Part shown: positions 50,078-60,380 of the stretch, one piece after another
How the letters are laid out: every line of letters starts with the position of its first letter
Numbering within the stretch: the stretch's first letter is position 1
Assembly (NCBI RefSeq): GCF_018139145.2
Contig: NC_059500.1
Location: forward strand, 28,005,437 to 28,069,436
From: Gymnogyps californianus
Lineage: Eukaryota; Chordata; Aves; Accipitriformes; Cathartidae
Direction: 5' to 3'
Length of the DNA stretch: 64,000 nt
Program-made: the position numbers and the translations under genes
The notes under the pieces: model-generated
Databases searched by the model: none
What the model was told of the DNA's origin: nothing
What the model saw: only the letters and a program-made list of their open reading frames with translations

Positions 50078-51180
50078 TCCAAGAGCTCCAAAGATTTGAG
50101 CTATTTCTAAATGTCTCTTCAGAACATAAGGACCAAGGCTGAACACGGATTCACCTCTACACTGGAACTCTAAAATCCAAGGGAAGCACTGAGAGTGGTG
50201 TTTTCCAGTTTGACAAGGAACTTAATTCCATCCTGCTGTATTCAGGGCCCTACAAATTGCATTTGTCAGTAACTTTATGGTAGAGTTTTAGACATTTAAC
50301 AAAGATGCAATCTGTATAAGATATCCATAATAAAAAAAAATAGTAATAACAAAACTGTGTCAACAATCAGCTGAAAAAGTCTTTCCTTATGATATCTAAG
50401 CTCTCCTCCTTTTTTAATATTGCCATTTAACAAAAAAGTGATTGGAGCTGTCAGGGCCTGGCGCAGACTCCCCCATTCTTGTCAGTCTAGCTCTCTGCAC
50501 TCAAGGCAGCTCCGATATGAGGGAAACCTCAGCCTGCCTTGATGGAGACAAAAAAAGAGGCCTGAGGGAGATCCTATCCTCCTTCCCTTGGATGCTGCTT
50601 TGAAGCTGAGGCTCTCTGGCATGGTGTCTGCCTGAGCTGACACTGTAGCCTTGCCTGTGCCTGGCCATTCGCCCCACTGACCCATACCCAGACCCTGGAC
50701 CTGACCCACATCCTTCCTTACCAGTTTGACCTTGACTTATCTGGCAGTCTGGGCTGCTGTGGTGGTGGGCCCTGCCTACTTTGTCATTACACTCAGCTCT
50801 CTGCTCCTCTTTACTTTCACAGCAGCACGACTACACGTGCAAATGAGGGCATCCTGAAAAGTCACATCATTGTTCAATAACAGCTCTTATTGAACCACAC
50901 CTCACCTCACTAAGCAGACACTTGTGCATTACACAGAACACTAACCTGAATATGAACCACCAGTGCATTCTAATTATGAATAAAGGAAACCATACATGGG
51001 GTTATGCTAGGAGGAGCATGGCCAGCAAACTGAGGAAAGACATTATCTTTATCTGTCTGCCTAGCACTGGTGAGGGTGAACCAGGAGTACTGTCCTGTTT
51101 TGGACTTCCAGTTCAAGTGGGATATGGAAAAACTGGAGTATCCATCGTAGTCCAAGACTGTCAGGGATCAAAGGCATGTG
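50078..51180. other. Unique sequence, no gene recognised
   Basis: Includes a locally more GC-rich stretch (about 50450-50780) without an identifiable coding signature. Confidence 0.4.
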
Positions 51181-51184
51181 TCCT

Positions 51185-51562
51185 GGTAGGGAGAAGCTGA
51201 AGGAGTTGGATTTGTTTAATGTGGTAAAAAGGTGGGTAAGAGACAATCTAACACCTAATACAGACATCAGAAGAGTAGTTACAAAGACAATGGAACCACA
51301 CTCTTCTCCATAGTGCCAGACAATACAACATGCAGCAGAGGCTGCAGTCAGAAGGTTCAGATTTGAATGTTGGAAAAGTTTTCCTAGAAAGAATTGGACA
51401 GGACTGGAACTGATTGCAAGGGCAGTCATGGAAGTTCTGTCCTTGGAGGTCTGCCTTTGCTGGACAGAGACAGGCTGACCTGATCAAAGGCTGGTGATAA
51501 TCCCACAGCAAGCTGGAGAACTAGAGGCCCCTTGCAACCAAAATTTTTATAATTCTGTGATC
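51185..51562 (+). mobile_element. Highly diverged CR1 3' end
   Basis: The segment has the layout of a CR1 3' terminus: GAGAAGCTGAAGGAGTTGGA, later GGAAAAGTTTTCCTAGAAAG, GGTCTGCCTTTGCTGGACAG, and the tail GAGGCCCCTTGCAACCAAAA followed by TATAATTCTGTGATCA. The last part parallels the CR1 ending GAGGTCCCTTCCAACC...ATTCTATGATTCTGTGAT. The coding frame is gone. Confidence 0.6.
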
Positions 51563-52815
51563 AGTGAGTATGTTGATGGACTGAACATTTTAATGGTGAA
51601 GAGTATTTTTTCCATGCTTCTCTGAATCCTTTGGAATGCTGACTTAATTTTTTATTAACATTTTTACATTTTTCACTTTTAAAAAAACCTTTTTTGTAAT
51701 GTTCATAGCTATAAAGAAGATGTTTTCATCAAAAATCTGCAGAGCTGGCAGAGCTGGTAAGAACAGGAATTATTGGAGCTGCCTTGCCACATGGAGGAAG
51801 CAAGACAGGAGGAGAGAAAACCAGGACCCTCATGAGGAGTCAAAATGCACATTGTGGATGTATCTTCCCAATTTTCTCAGGGCATTTTTTCATCGCAGTG
51901 GACTCCATTCTTCTTGTGACTAAAAGCTTCTTCGAGGTATCACACAATAGCAGCACTTGGCAGTCTGTACCTTTTCCTTTGCATTATTTGTGTTCCACTT
52001 GTGTTTAGAAGGTATAAATAAAATTAGGGCCCTACTGCAGTGGGCACTGTATACACAAATTGTAAGGGACATCCTCAAAGGGCACATAGCCTGAATGGAA
52101 AAAAAAAAAAGAGAGAAAAAGCAGAAGGCCAATCAAAAAAGATAGGGAGCATGATTTATCCAAGGTTGCACAGTGTATCAGTGGTAGACTCAGGAATAAA
52201 AGCACATCACCTAGGCCAGGCTGTCATCTGCATGTCTTTAATATTTTCCCCAGCAGATTCATGAAAATTCTTTATACAGTTTCCCTGGGGGAAATCCCAC
52301 CTACTCTTTCAACCATATTATACAGTCATGTTGTGCTAAAAAGTATTATAAAACCATCAGAGTCCATACAAAGAGCTGTTCAGCAAGAATCAAGGCAGCC
52401 CAATTTTTTAAATTTATTCAGTTTAGGGATGCCCAGATTCATCCTATTTTCTGACAGAAAAAACTCTACACAATGTTCTGCCAAATGCACTTATTAGGCT
52501 GGATTTAAGTAAACACTAAAGTACCATACATATTTCTGGGTGGGGGTTTTTTCGATGGGGAGCCATGCACTTGATAAAGAAGGAAGTGCAAATTATATTG
52601 CAGATAGAAATTTCATTTCAAATGCATTTTATATGTTTCAAAAATTTAGATTTCTGGAATCCAAATGGCCTCAAGGTCATAGTCTAAACCACAACATTTG
52701 TTTATGAGCCCCATGAAATACAATGCATTAGCCACAAATCCCTAACATTACCACTATTTTTTGCTATTTATTATTCTATGCTACTGAAAGTGACTGTACT
52801 GGGATGTACTCCATC
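51563..52815. other. Unique sequence with one MIR-like relic
   Basis: No gene recognised. The SINE relic is listed separately. Confidence 0.45.
52150..52240 (+). repeat. Probable MIR-like SINE relic
   Basis: GATTTATCCAAGGTTGCACA, then GTGGTAGACTCAGGAATAAA and GGCCAGGCTGTCATCTGCAT parallel the MIR order GACTTGCCCAAGGTCACACA, GTGGCAGAGCCAGGA, and the terminal segment. Confidence 0.45.
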
Positions 52816-53054
52816 TGTCTGGGATAGAGCTAATTTTCTTCACAGCAGCTCATATGGTGCTATGTTTGTGACTAAAACAGTGTTGATAACACAGCAGTGT
52901 TTTGGCCATTGCTGATCAGTGCTTGTACAACATTGAGGTTTTCTCTTTTTCCAACTCTTTCCTCACCCAGCAAACAGGCTGGGAGTGTGCAAGAAGTTAG
53001 GAGGTGACACAGCTGGGACAGCTGACTCAAATTGACCAAAGAGATATTCCATGC
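52816..53054 (+). mobile_element. LTR family 3, 5' half of a copy split by a nested LTR
   Basis: Starts TGTCTGGGATAGAGCTAATT and follows the family-3 copy at 39778 (CAGCTCATATGGTGCTATG, AAAACAGTGTTGATAACACA, TTGGCCATTGCTGATCAGTG). It breaks off after GAGATATTCCATGC, exactly at the target-site duplication of the inserted LTR. The continuation is at 53953. Confidence 0.85.
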
Positions 53055-53952
53055 TGTGTTGGGTTTTTGTAGCAGGTGAGGGGCTACACGGGTGGCTCCT
53101 GTCAGAAGCTGCCAGAAGCTTCCCCGGCTCCAAGTCAGACTCGCCTCTGGCCAAAGCCGAGCCCATCAGCAACAGTGGTTGTGCCTCTGGGATAGCATAT
53201 TTAAGAAGGGGAAAAGACTGCTGAAAAAAGGGTGGAGAAAAAGAAGATGGAGGAGGAGGAAGAAATACAGCGAAGAGAGGAGTGGGATGTGAGAGAAACA
53301 ACCATGCACACACCAAGGTCAGTGAAGAAGGAGAGGGAGGAGGTGCGCCGGAGCAGAGATTCCCCAGCAGCCCGTGGAGGACCCCATGCTGGAGCAGGTA
53401 GCTGGGCCCAAAGAAGGACGTGGCTCTGGGGAAAGCCCATGCTGGAGCAGTTTGTGGAGGACTGCAGTGCGTGGAAAGGACTTGAGTTGGAGAAATTCAT
53501 GGAGGACTACTCCCGTGAGAGGGACCCCACGCTGGAGCAGGGGAAGAGTGTGAGGAGTCCTCCCTCTGAGGAGGAAGGAGCGGCAGAAACGACATGCAAT
53601 GAACTAAGCGCAACCCCTTTCCCGTCCCCCTGCGCCACTGGTGAGGGAGGAGGCAGAGGAATCGGGAGCAAAGCTGAGCCCGGGAAGAAGGGAGGGGTGG
53701 GGGTAAGGTGTGTTTTTAAGATATGTTCTATTTCTCATTATCCTACTCTGATTTGATTGGTAACAAATTAAATTGATTTATATTTCCCCCAAAATCGAGT
53801 CTGCTTTGCCTGTGACCATAAATGGTGAGTGATCCCTCCCTGTCCTTGTCTCGACCCACGACCCTTTTGTTGTATTTTCTCTTCCCCATCCCGCCGGGGG
53901 CGGGGGGGAGGAGTGAGCGAGTGGCTGCACCGGTTGGGCTTCAACCACAACA
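53055..53952 (+). mobile_element. Solo LTR, family 2, inserted into an older family-3 LTR
   Basis: Starts TGTGTTGGGTTTTTGTAGCA, ends GGGCTTCAACCACAACA, and has a perfect 5-bp duplication CATGC (53050-53054 and 53953-53957). It is related to the LTR at 36873 (AGAAGCTGCCAGAAGCTTCC, GCATATTTAAGAAG, GGTCAGTGAAGAAGGAG, the tandem GCTGGAGCAG units, TTTTGTTGTATTTTC) but about 250 bases shorter. The 174-codon frame at 53232-53756 runs through the tandem units and is not a gene. Confidence 0.92.
53198..53204 (+). promoter_or_regulatory. TATA-like box of the nested LTR
   Basis: TATTTAA in the same context as in the family-2 copy at 37052. Confidence 0.5.
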
Positions 53953-54128
53953 CATGCTATACCTGTGCTGAGGCCCTGCTTACCAGGAAGTGGCTAGGCA
54001 TTTACCTGCCAACGTGAAGTAATGAATAAATTCCTTATTTTGCTTTGCTTGTGCGTGCAACTTTGCTTCATTTATAAAACTGTCTTTATATAGATCCACA
54101 AGTTTTTCTTCCTTTTGCTCTTCTGAGC
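53953..54128 (+). mobile_element. LTR family 3, 3' half of the split copy (truncated)
   Basis: Resumes with CATGCTATACCTGTGCTGAG and GCCCTGCTTACCAGGAAGTG, then TGAATAAATTCCTTATTTTG and AAAACTGTCTTTATATAGAT, in step with the family-3 copy at 39778. It fades near 54128, before the expected CCCACTGGG block, so its own 3' end is lost. Confidence 0.8.
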
Positions 54129-57100
54129 AATGACCCATTAAAAACAAGATACTAAACCATTGCCATGTAAGTCCCCGGTACGAGTTCTTCTGGATTAAGG
54201 ACTACTGCTGTTTATTGTGCCCACACACTGACTCCATATTAAATATTCAATTTGGAATGTGCTGTCACACTCAACAAACTCAGTTCGCAAAGAAACTTAA
54301 AAACTGGTGTTCAGTCAAAGTAAAAAAAAGTCAGTGTTTCTCTTTATATTAAAGTTTTACTCCAAATACAAAATAAGTTGGTTCTAACAGTACCATAGCA
54401 AGAGATTTTTCCCCTCTAGTTTATCTGAAGCCTATTGCTTTCCTTAAGCAATTTACTTTGAGATCTTTTTCAGCTATCTACAGCCTCAGTCAATATTAGA
54501 GATAGCCGAGCAGGTCAGAATAACATTAAAACTTTCAGATTCTTCATATTGAATTTGAACAGAGCCTTGAAAAAATTCCAAAGTTTTTCCTATTACATTT
54601 AAATTTACTGGATATATATTTCCTCATTTGAGCCATGATTGAAGACAAAGTATTTCTGAGAAAGATTGTAATATCTAAGATCTGTGGATGCACAAAACCT
54701 AGCCTGTACTTTTGAGTCCAATCACCTGACTTATGGGTGCTTATTTAGCATGCTCAAACAGCATTAGATATTTATTTGTCAAAAGTACCACTGTGAAGCA
54801 ACAGTGCAATACTGTGCAACAGCGAGAATGGATTCTTCAATGTTGGGGTTCACCGTTCTAAGCAAGATGAAATATTGTGTGAATCTATCTTCAAGTTCAG
54901 CACAATCCAAATATTACTAACTACAAGAAAGTTCCACAAGGATCAAACAGGAATTTAGGTCTCAAAATGATACAGAGGATAGTAACTGTGATGAGAGATA
55001 CAAAGTTTGTCTTAAGAGTGATCTCAATCAGTATCAATCAATTACAGCGTTCCTTTAGGTCTAGTCCTCTTCTATGAATGCAGAAGCACTGAAAAGGTAA
55101 CAGAAATTAATAAATAGAGATGACTACAAAAAGTGGCCACCCCAAAATACCATTCTTTTCAGATTTAATGTTTTAATCAGTGCTTTCAGGAATGTAATTT
55201 TGTGAGCCAAAAGTAAAATTAAAACTGTATTTCTTATTGCTGTGATCTTCTGAGGTGTGCGAGAGTTTGGCTTTTGATAAGAAAAACATTCCCTGTGCTC
55301 ATAAAAGGCATTACACAAATACAAAATGTTATTATTTTTCATCTAAGATAATTTTGAAACAAACTTGAAGATCAGACCAGAAACCAACTTGACAAGTCAT
55401 ATTGATTTTTGTGGAAGAACTGCAGTAGAGCAGTCCTTTCCCAATCTTTGGCCCCCTGGGAGTGAAACGTACTCAGTTATTCATCTTAGGGCTTTCTCTT
55501 AAAGCTGCCAGCAGGTAATAGTGCCTATGGTGTCTTTTGCTACTTGCCAGCTGGGATGTGTACTGACACATTCGCTCATCATGTACTGGCTATAGTACAA
55601 CTAAAAAGGGGTATTTACTCTTGTTCCCCATCATTCCATGGTTCCAAATGTTGACCCAGAGGTGGAAATTTGCTGGTGCCATCATGACATTCTGAATAAC
55701 CTAGAAAGGCTTTATCCAGCAATACAAACCTTTGATCACTTCAGAGCTGATCCTTGTTATCTTAGATAACTGACTGCAAAATGGCAAGCAACTGATAACT
55801 TGTATGAAGTTTTTCTGTGTACAAGTTCTCGTCACATACTTAAAATTTGGTGGAATCTATTTCCACTCCCTTACCCAAAAGGCAAAACTGCAAGAATAGT
55901 CTGAAAGATAAACAAATACTATCTCTTTTGCATCCAATAGTCCAGGAGAGAAAGGGAAAAAAAACTAGACCGTGAATCAGTCTCGGAATTTCTTTGGTAA
56001 TCTGTGGAGGATGGCAGTTCATAACCCACACCACCTTCTTAGCCTTCTCCAAGTCTCAGACCTTTCATCTTGTCCTGGTCATTCTGAAATGGTACACCAG
56101 GCTATGTGCAAAAACCAGCTACTCTTTCTCACACAGCAAGCATGCAACACTCAGGGTAAATATCTTCAAATGTGCAATTTGATTTCTGTGTGTCTCGTGA
56201 TTCAGGCACTGAAGTTGGCAACTTGTTCGCTGTCTCTGAGAATCGAAGCTATCAAAGCTGGGTGCTCAAGAAACAGTCCAATGCTATTTTTGAAGACTTT
56301 CTTTTTTAGAGAAATTGCTGATGCACTTATTCAGTGCTTTGGTTGCTGCAAACTTCTCTCTGGCTGAAGTCTTGCCTGTAACCTCATTCCCCTGAGCCCT
56401 CAATGTGGCTCAATGATCTAGGACATGAATTCTTCCTACTTTATTCCACCTCTTCTTTCTCCATCTCACTGATACTTCTCCACAGGTCAGGCTTTTTCTT
56501 TCTATCAAATCTTCAGTTTTATTGCATGGCTGACTTTGTCACGGCAGTGTTGGCAGTCTTGATAAGTCAGTGCTGTCCTTAGCTGTAAGACTCCTTCCCC
56601 CTCCTGAGCAGAAGAGATCCAAACTCAAACACATAAAACCATCCTTTAACTTTATGATCCCCACTACCACCACCATCCATGCTTTTTCATCAGGCATTCA
56701 CTAAAATACAATCTGAAAATTAGCCTCCTGGCTGGATCCTGGCAGCATTTCAGCTTTCTGTTTGCCTTATCCACATATTACATTGGGTTAGCAACTGGAA
56801 ATTCTTTGGGCTAAGGCTTTTCACCTCTATATCTTTGTGGGAAGTTTAATAAAAAGGGCTCTCAACCTAGCTTGCCTTGAGAGGTTTTCACTGTGTGCCT
56901 GTTAAATGATAACAGCAACAGGAGTTGTGACAGCCGATGTAGCAGGTGACGATCACTGCAGGATTCTGGTAGCTATTATTTTACTGCCTCCTCTCCAGAA
57001 CAATGTTAATAAGAAGATCAACAACACCTGGAGAATATCTGCTAGAAGAACACATTTTGAAAACTATTTCTTTTCAGAACTGAAACAGCAACTAATTTCT

Positions 57101-59739
57101 TTTAGGGTGCTTGGCTGCTTAAAGCAATTCTTCTGCCTCCAGTTGTCTGCAGCTTGACAAAGGGGTCACCAGAACTGGAAAATGGTAGCAATTCTCATTA
57201 GGAAAAAGCATAGAAAGTAATACCTAATAAAATATACATATAAAAAACCTCAGCATAAAAATATTTTGGCTACTGTTGAATGCCTCCAGTTGAACTGATA
57301 GAAATTGTCTTTGAATGATTCTTGACAGGGAGGCAGCTGGCCAGGTTAACCTTGCCTGACTTGTGGGTCTGAATTCCAGTGGGGTACAAGAATATGCTGA
57401 TGTTATGATTATGGAAACATCAAAAGGAACCTGCATAGAATGACAGCAAACATGCAAAAGTCAAACTACCCAGAATGTGATTTTAAAAAGGACACTTTTT
57501 TGTTTGTGTTGACTCATTTTTATAGAAAATTTCTTTCTTGTAGCAAAGTACTCTACCTTTCTGACAGCAGGAGACTTGTGAGCTGATAGGCATAAACGTT
57601 GCTACCACCCAATGATCTTGCCAATATTGGGTGAAGGGGGTAGATTCTGAGGTAAAGGGACCAGCTCAAAAGACTTTTTCTTGAAGATGGAACACATCTG
57701 TTTTCTTTGTATCCAGGAGCGAATAGTTCTTTCACTGCTACTGTTAAGTGTGACTGTCAACTGCAGGTCATTAAGTTGAGCTACATGAAGCAAGCTGAAT
57801 ATTCTAGGTAGATTTAGCTCACTCAAAGAAAAGATATTCGGAAGTAAGGTCATTTATGGTGCCTAGCTGCTGACTGGCATGCACTGTAATACATGCTGTG
57901 ATGACATTCCTTTTTTTTCCTCATGACATTTTTGTTTATACTAGAAAAGTGTTGCTGTCAACAATGGACACAAATCTGTTTATCCCAAAGTAGATATAAC
58001 CTGGAAAACAGCCAATCTAAGTCATTTGAAGACACAACGTGCATTTGCTTCAGCCCTAATCAGAGTATAATTACTCTTTGCAGATAGGAAAGTAAGTTGA
58101 ATATTTGCCATACACAGAGTTGAGACTCTAGGCTAAGCACACCAAGCTTCTTCAGCTGTATCCCATAACTTAACATATGATCAAGCATTACTTGTCATGT
58201 GGCCAAAATGCATTTGTCCCTTCAAGATGACTCCAGTGCACTTTCATGGGCTAAGCTTAACACAAGAGCAGATGCCTTTTCACCATATTACCTAAAGTTT
58301 ATGCAATGCATTTCCTAACATGTCCTTTTACCTCCGTATGACCAAATGCACATGTCCATGTTATTGGAGTCTTTGGGGAGAGAATGGCAGCCCATTATAA
58401 CAGTACCCATGTCTGTTGTCTGGCTTGTTGGTCACATTTACTGATACAAAACAACTTACAACAGAGAATTGTAGCAATCTTTTCTTTTTTCCCTCCCTAC
58501 TTTAATGCTTGACTGTACTACATGTGGAAACATAGCTATTTATATTAGCATAGTACAGAGTCACTATATAAAGAAATTGTAACAGAAGCAAGCCAAACAA
58601 TTTCACTCACAAACAAGACTGTGTATGCTATTAATTTGGTAGCATTGGAAACTATTGACAGACTGCAAAACAGTTCCCACCCAACTCCCATTTTAAATAA
58701 ACAAAGTCACCCTTTTCTGAAATGTGTTGAAATGCTTTCCAATACTTGTTTTTAGTTTAAAGGTGTCTAAGTCATATTGCAGAATGAACAGCAAAGCCCT
58801 TTTATTCTTTTTCTAAAGAACACAGGAAGAAAACATGCTCCAGTCTTACGTCTTTCTGAGCAGCACAGTTTGAAAAACTGCTGGCAGGTAATGGGAAAGG
58901 TTTAATATAGCCACTATTCCATTTATGCATTATTTGTTCTGGAACTGTCTTTTATCCAAGTTACAAGACTTTGAAAATTGTTCTTTGAGCATACCTTGTT
59001 ACACTATTTTTAAACACATCTCTCAGACAATTGGAACACCAGTTGTGTCCTGCAAGGTCCAGGAAACTGATATGGAAATCCAGAATAGACAAAGGGCAGT
59101 TGTGGAGTTTTCAGACTGTTAAAACCAAGAAATTACTACAGATGTAGTCAAGCAGTCAAATAAAGGTACATGTTGCCACAAAGTGCTATGACTTTTCCCC
59201 ATATAATTCTGTATCTAGCTCTTGAGTGCCTTAAACCTTGCATGTACCTGTGCTGGGAAAATCCTACCATTTCATATTGCCAGTCAGCAGCAGTATAAAT
59301 GGCTCAAAGCTAGCCCAGAATAGCTTAGAAATGACTATGTATTTGCAAAGGCATCGCTTAAGTTGCGTGATCATCTGTAGCTGTATTTATCCTTTAACTT
59401 TTGAATATTTAAACTCATTTATCATTGCAATGTATCTTTTTATGGAAAATAATATGTGTTGGCTCAACATATTTTTCTGTTTTCCAAAGCCTTTGTAAGG
59501 TAACTGTCTGCTTTGTGAAAGTAATTTATTATCATACACAAACACATTTTTCATTGCCACTACATGTTTTTTAAAAGTTAATATAGAATATATGCACTGC
59601 AGCAAAACACCGTACTTGTGAATTTGGGATAACAGATGAATTCTGAAAATAATTTCTTGCTAACCTTTACCTTTCAGGAAGGTGAATTTTGATTAATACT
59701 ATAAAGTGTTTCCACAATATTTGCTTGAATTTAGTTTAT
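54129..59739. other. Unique sequence, no gene recognised
   Basis: 5.6 kb with only short unremarkable open frames. The 131-codon plus frame at 55972-56367 has no domain signature or splice context I can identify. Confidence 0.45.
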
Positions 59740-59925
59740 GTTGGTGTCGTGGTTTAACCCCAGTCAGCAGCCAGGCACCACGCAGCCGCTCCCTCACTCC
59801 CCGCCACCCCCCTGCTCCCAGTGGGATGGGGAGGAGAATCGGGAAAGAAGGCAGAACTCATGGGTTGAGATAAGAACAGTTTAATAACTAAAGTAAAATA
59901 TAGAATTAACAATAATAATAATGAA

Positions 59926-59927
<2 letters not shown>

Positions 59928-59966
<39 letters not shown>
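59928..59966. repeat. (ATA)13 microsatellite inside an LTR
   Basis: 39 uninterrupted bases of ATA units in the R/U5-side low-complexity tract of the family-1 LTR. Other copies have shorter, interrupted ATT runs at the same place. Confidence 0.95.
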
Positions 59967-60104
59967 GTAATGAAAAGGAATATAACAAAAAAAAAAAAAA
60001 AGAGGGGGGGAAGGAAAAAAACCCAGTGATGCACAATGCAGTTGCTCACTACTCACTGATCGATGCCAGAGCTGCTATCCGCCCCTCCCAGACAACTTCC
60101 CCGT

Positions 60105-60111
60105 TTATATA
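60105..60111 (-). promoter_or_regulatory. TATA box of the solo LTR at 59745-60375
   Basis: TATATAA on the minus strand (CCCGGTATATAAACGG), at the same position relative to the LTR start as in the other young copies. Confidence 0.6.
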
Positions 60112-60380
60112 CCGGGCATGACGTTCCATGGTATGGAATATCCCTTTGGCTAGTTCAAGTCAGCTGCCCCAGCTATGCTCCCTCCCAGCTTCCTGCACAC
60201 CTGCTTGCTGGCAGAGCATGGGAGACTGAAAAGTCCTTGGCTTAAGATAAGCGCTGCTTAGCAACAACTAAAAGATCAGAGTGTTATCAACATCATTCTC
60301 ACACTAAATCCAAAACACAGCACTGTACCAGCTACTAAGAAGAGAATTAACTCTGTCCCAGCCGAAACCAGGACAATTGG

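Larger units (their letters stand above)
59745..60375 (-). mobile_element. Solo LTR, family 1, young copy, minus orientation
   Basis: On the minus strand it starts TGTCCTGGTTTCGGCTGGGA (60375 leftward) and ends GGTTAAACCACGACA (59745). The flanking pentamers GTTGG (59740-59744) and ATTGG (60376-60380) agree at 4 of 5 positions, so a slightly decayed duplication is likely. U3 is close to the copies at 19600 and 38109, including GGTATGGAATAnCCCTTTGG and the TATA region. It carries an expanded (ATA)13 microsatellite and an A15 run. No internal retroviral genes are present. Confidence 0.94.

Noticed and set aside
53232..53756. 174-codon plus-strand frame rich in Glu and Lys
   Set aside because: It runs through the tandem units of the nested LTR and is low-complexity, with no support as a gene.
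55972..56367. 131-codon plus-strand frame
   Set aside because: No domain, no splice context, and codon content not distinct from surrounding unique sequence.
13135..60375. Possibility of a complete provirus between like-oriented family-1 LTRs
   Set aside because: Those LTRs each have their own flanking target duplication (exact or decayed) or unrelated flanks, and no gag, pol or env similarity lies between them. They are independent solo LTRs.
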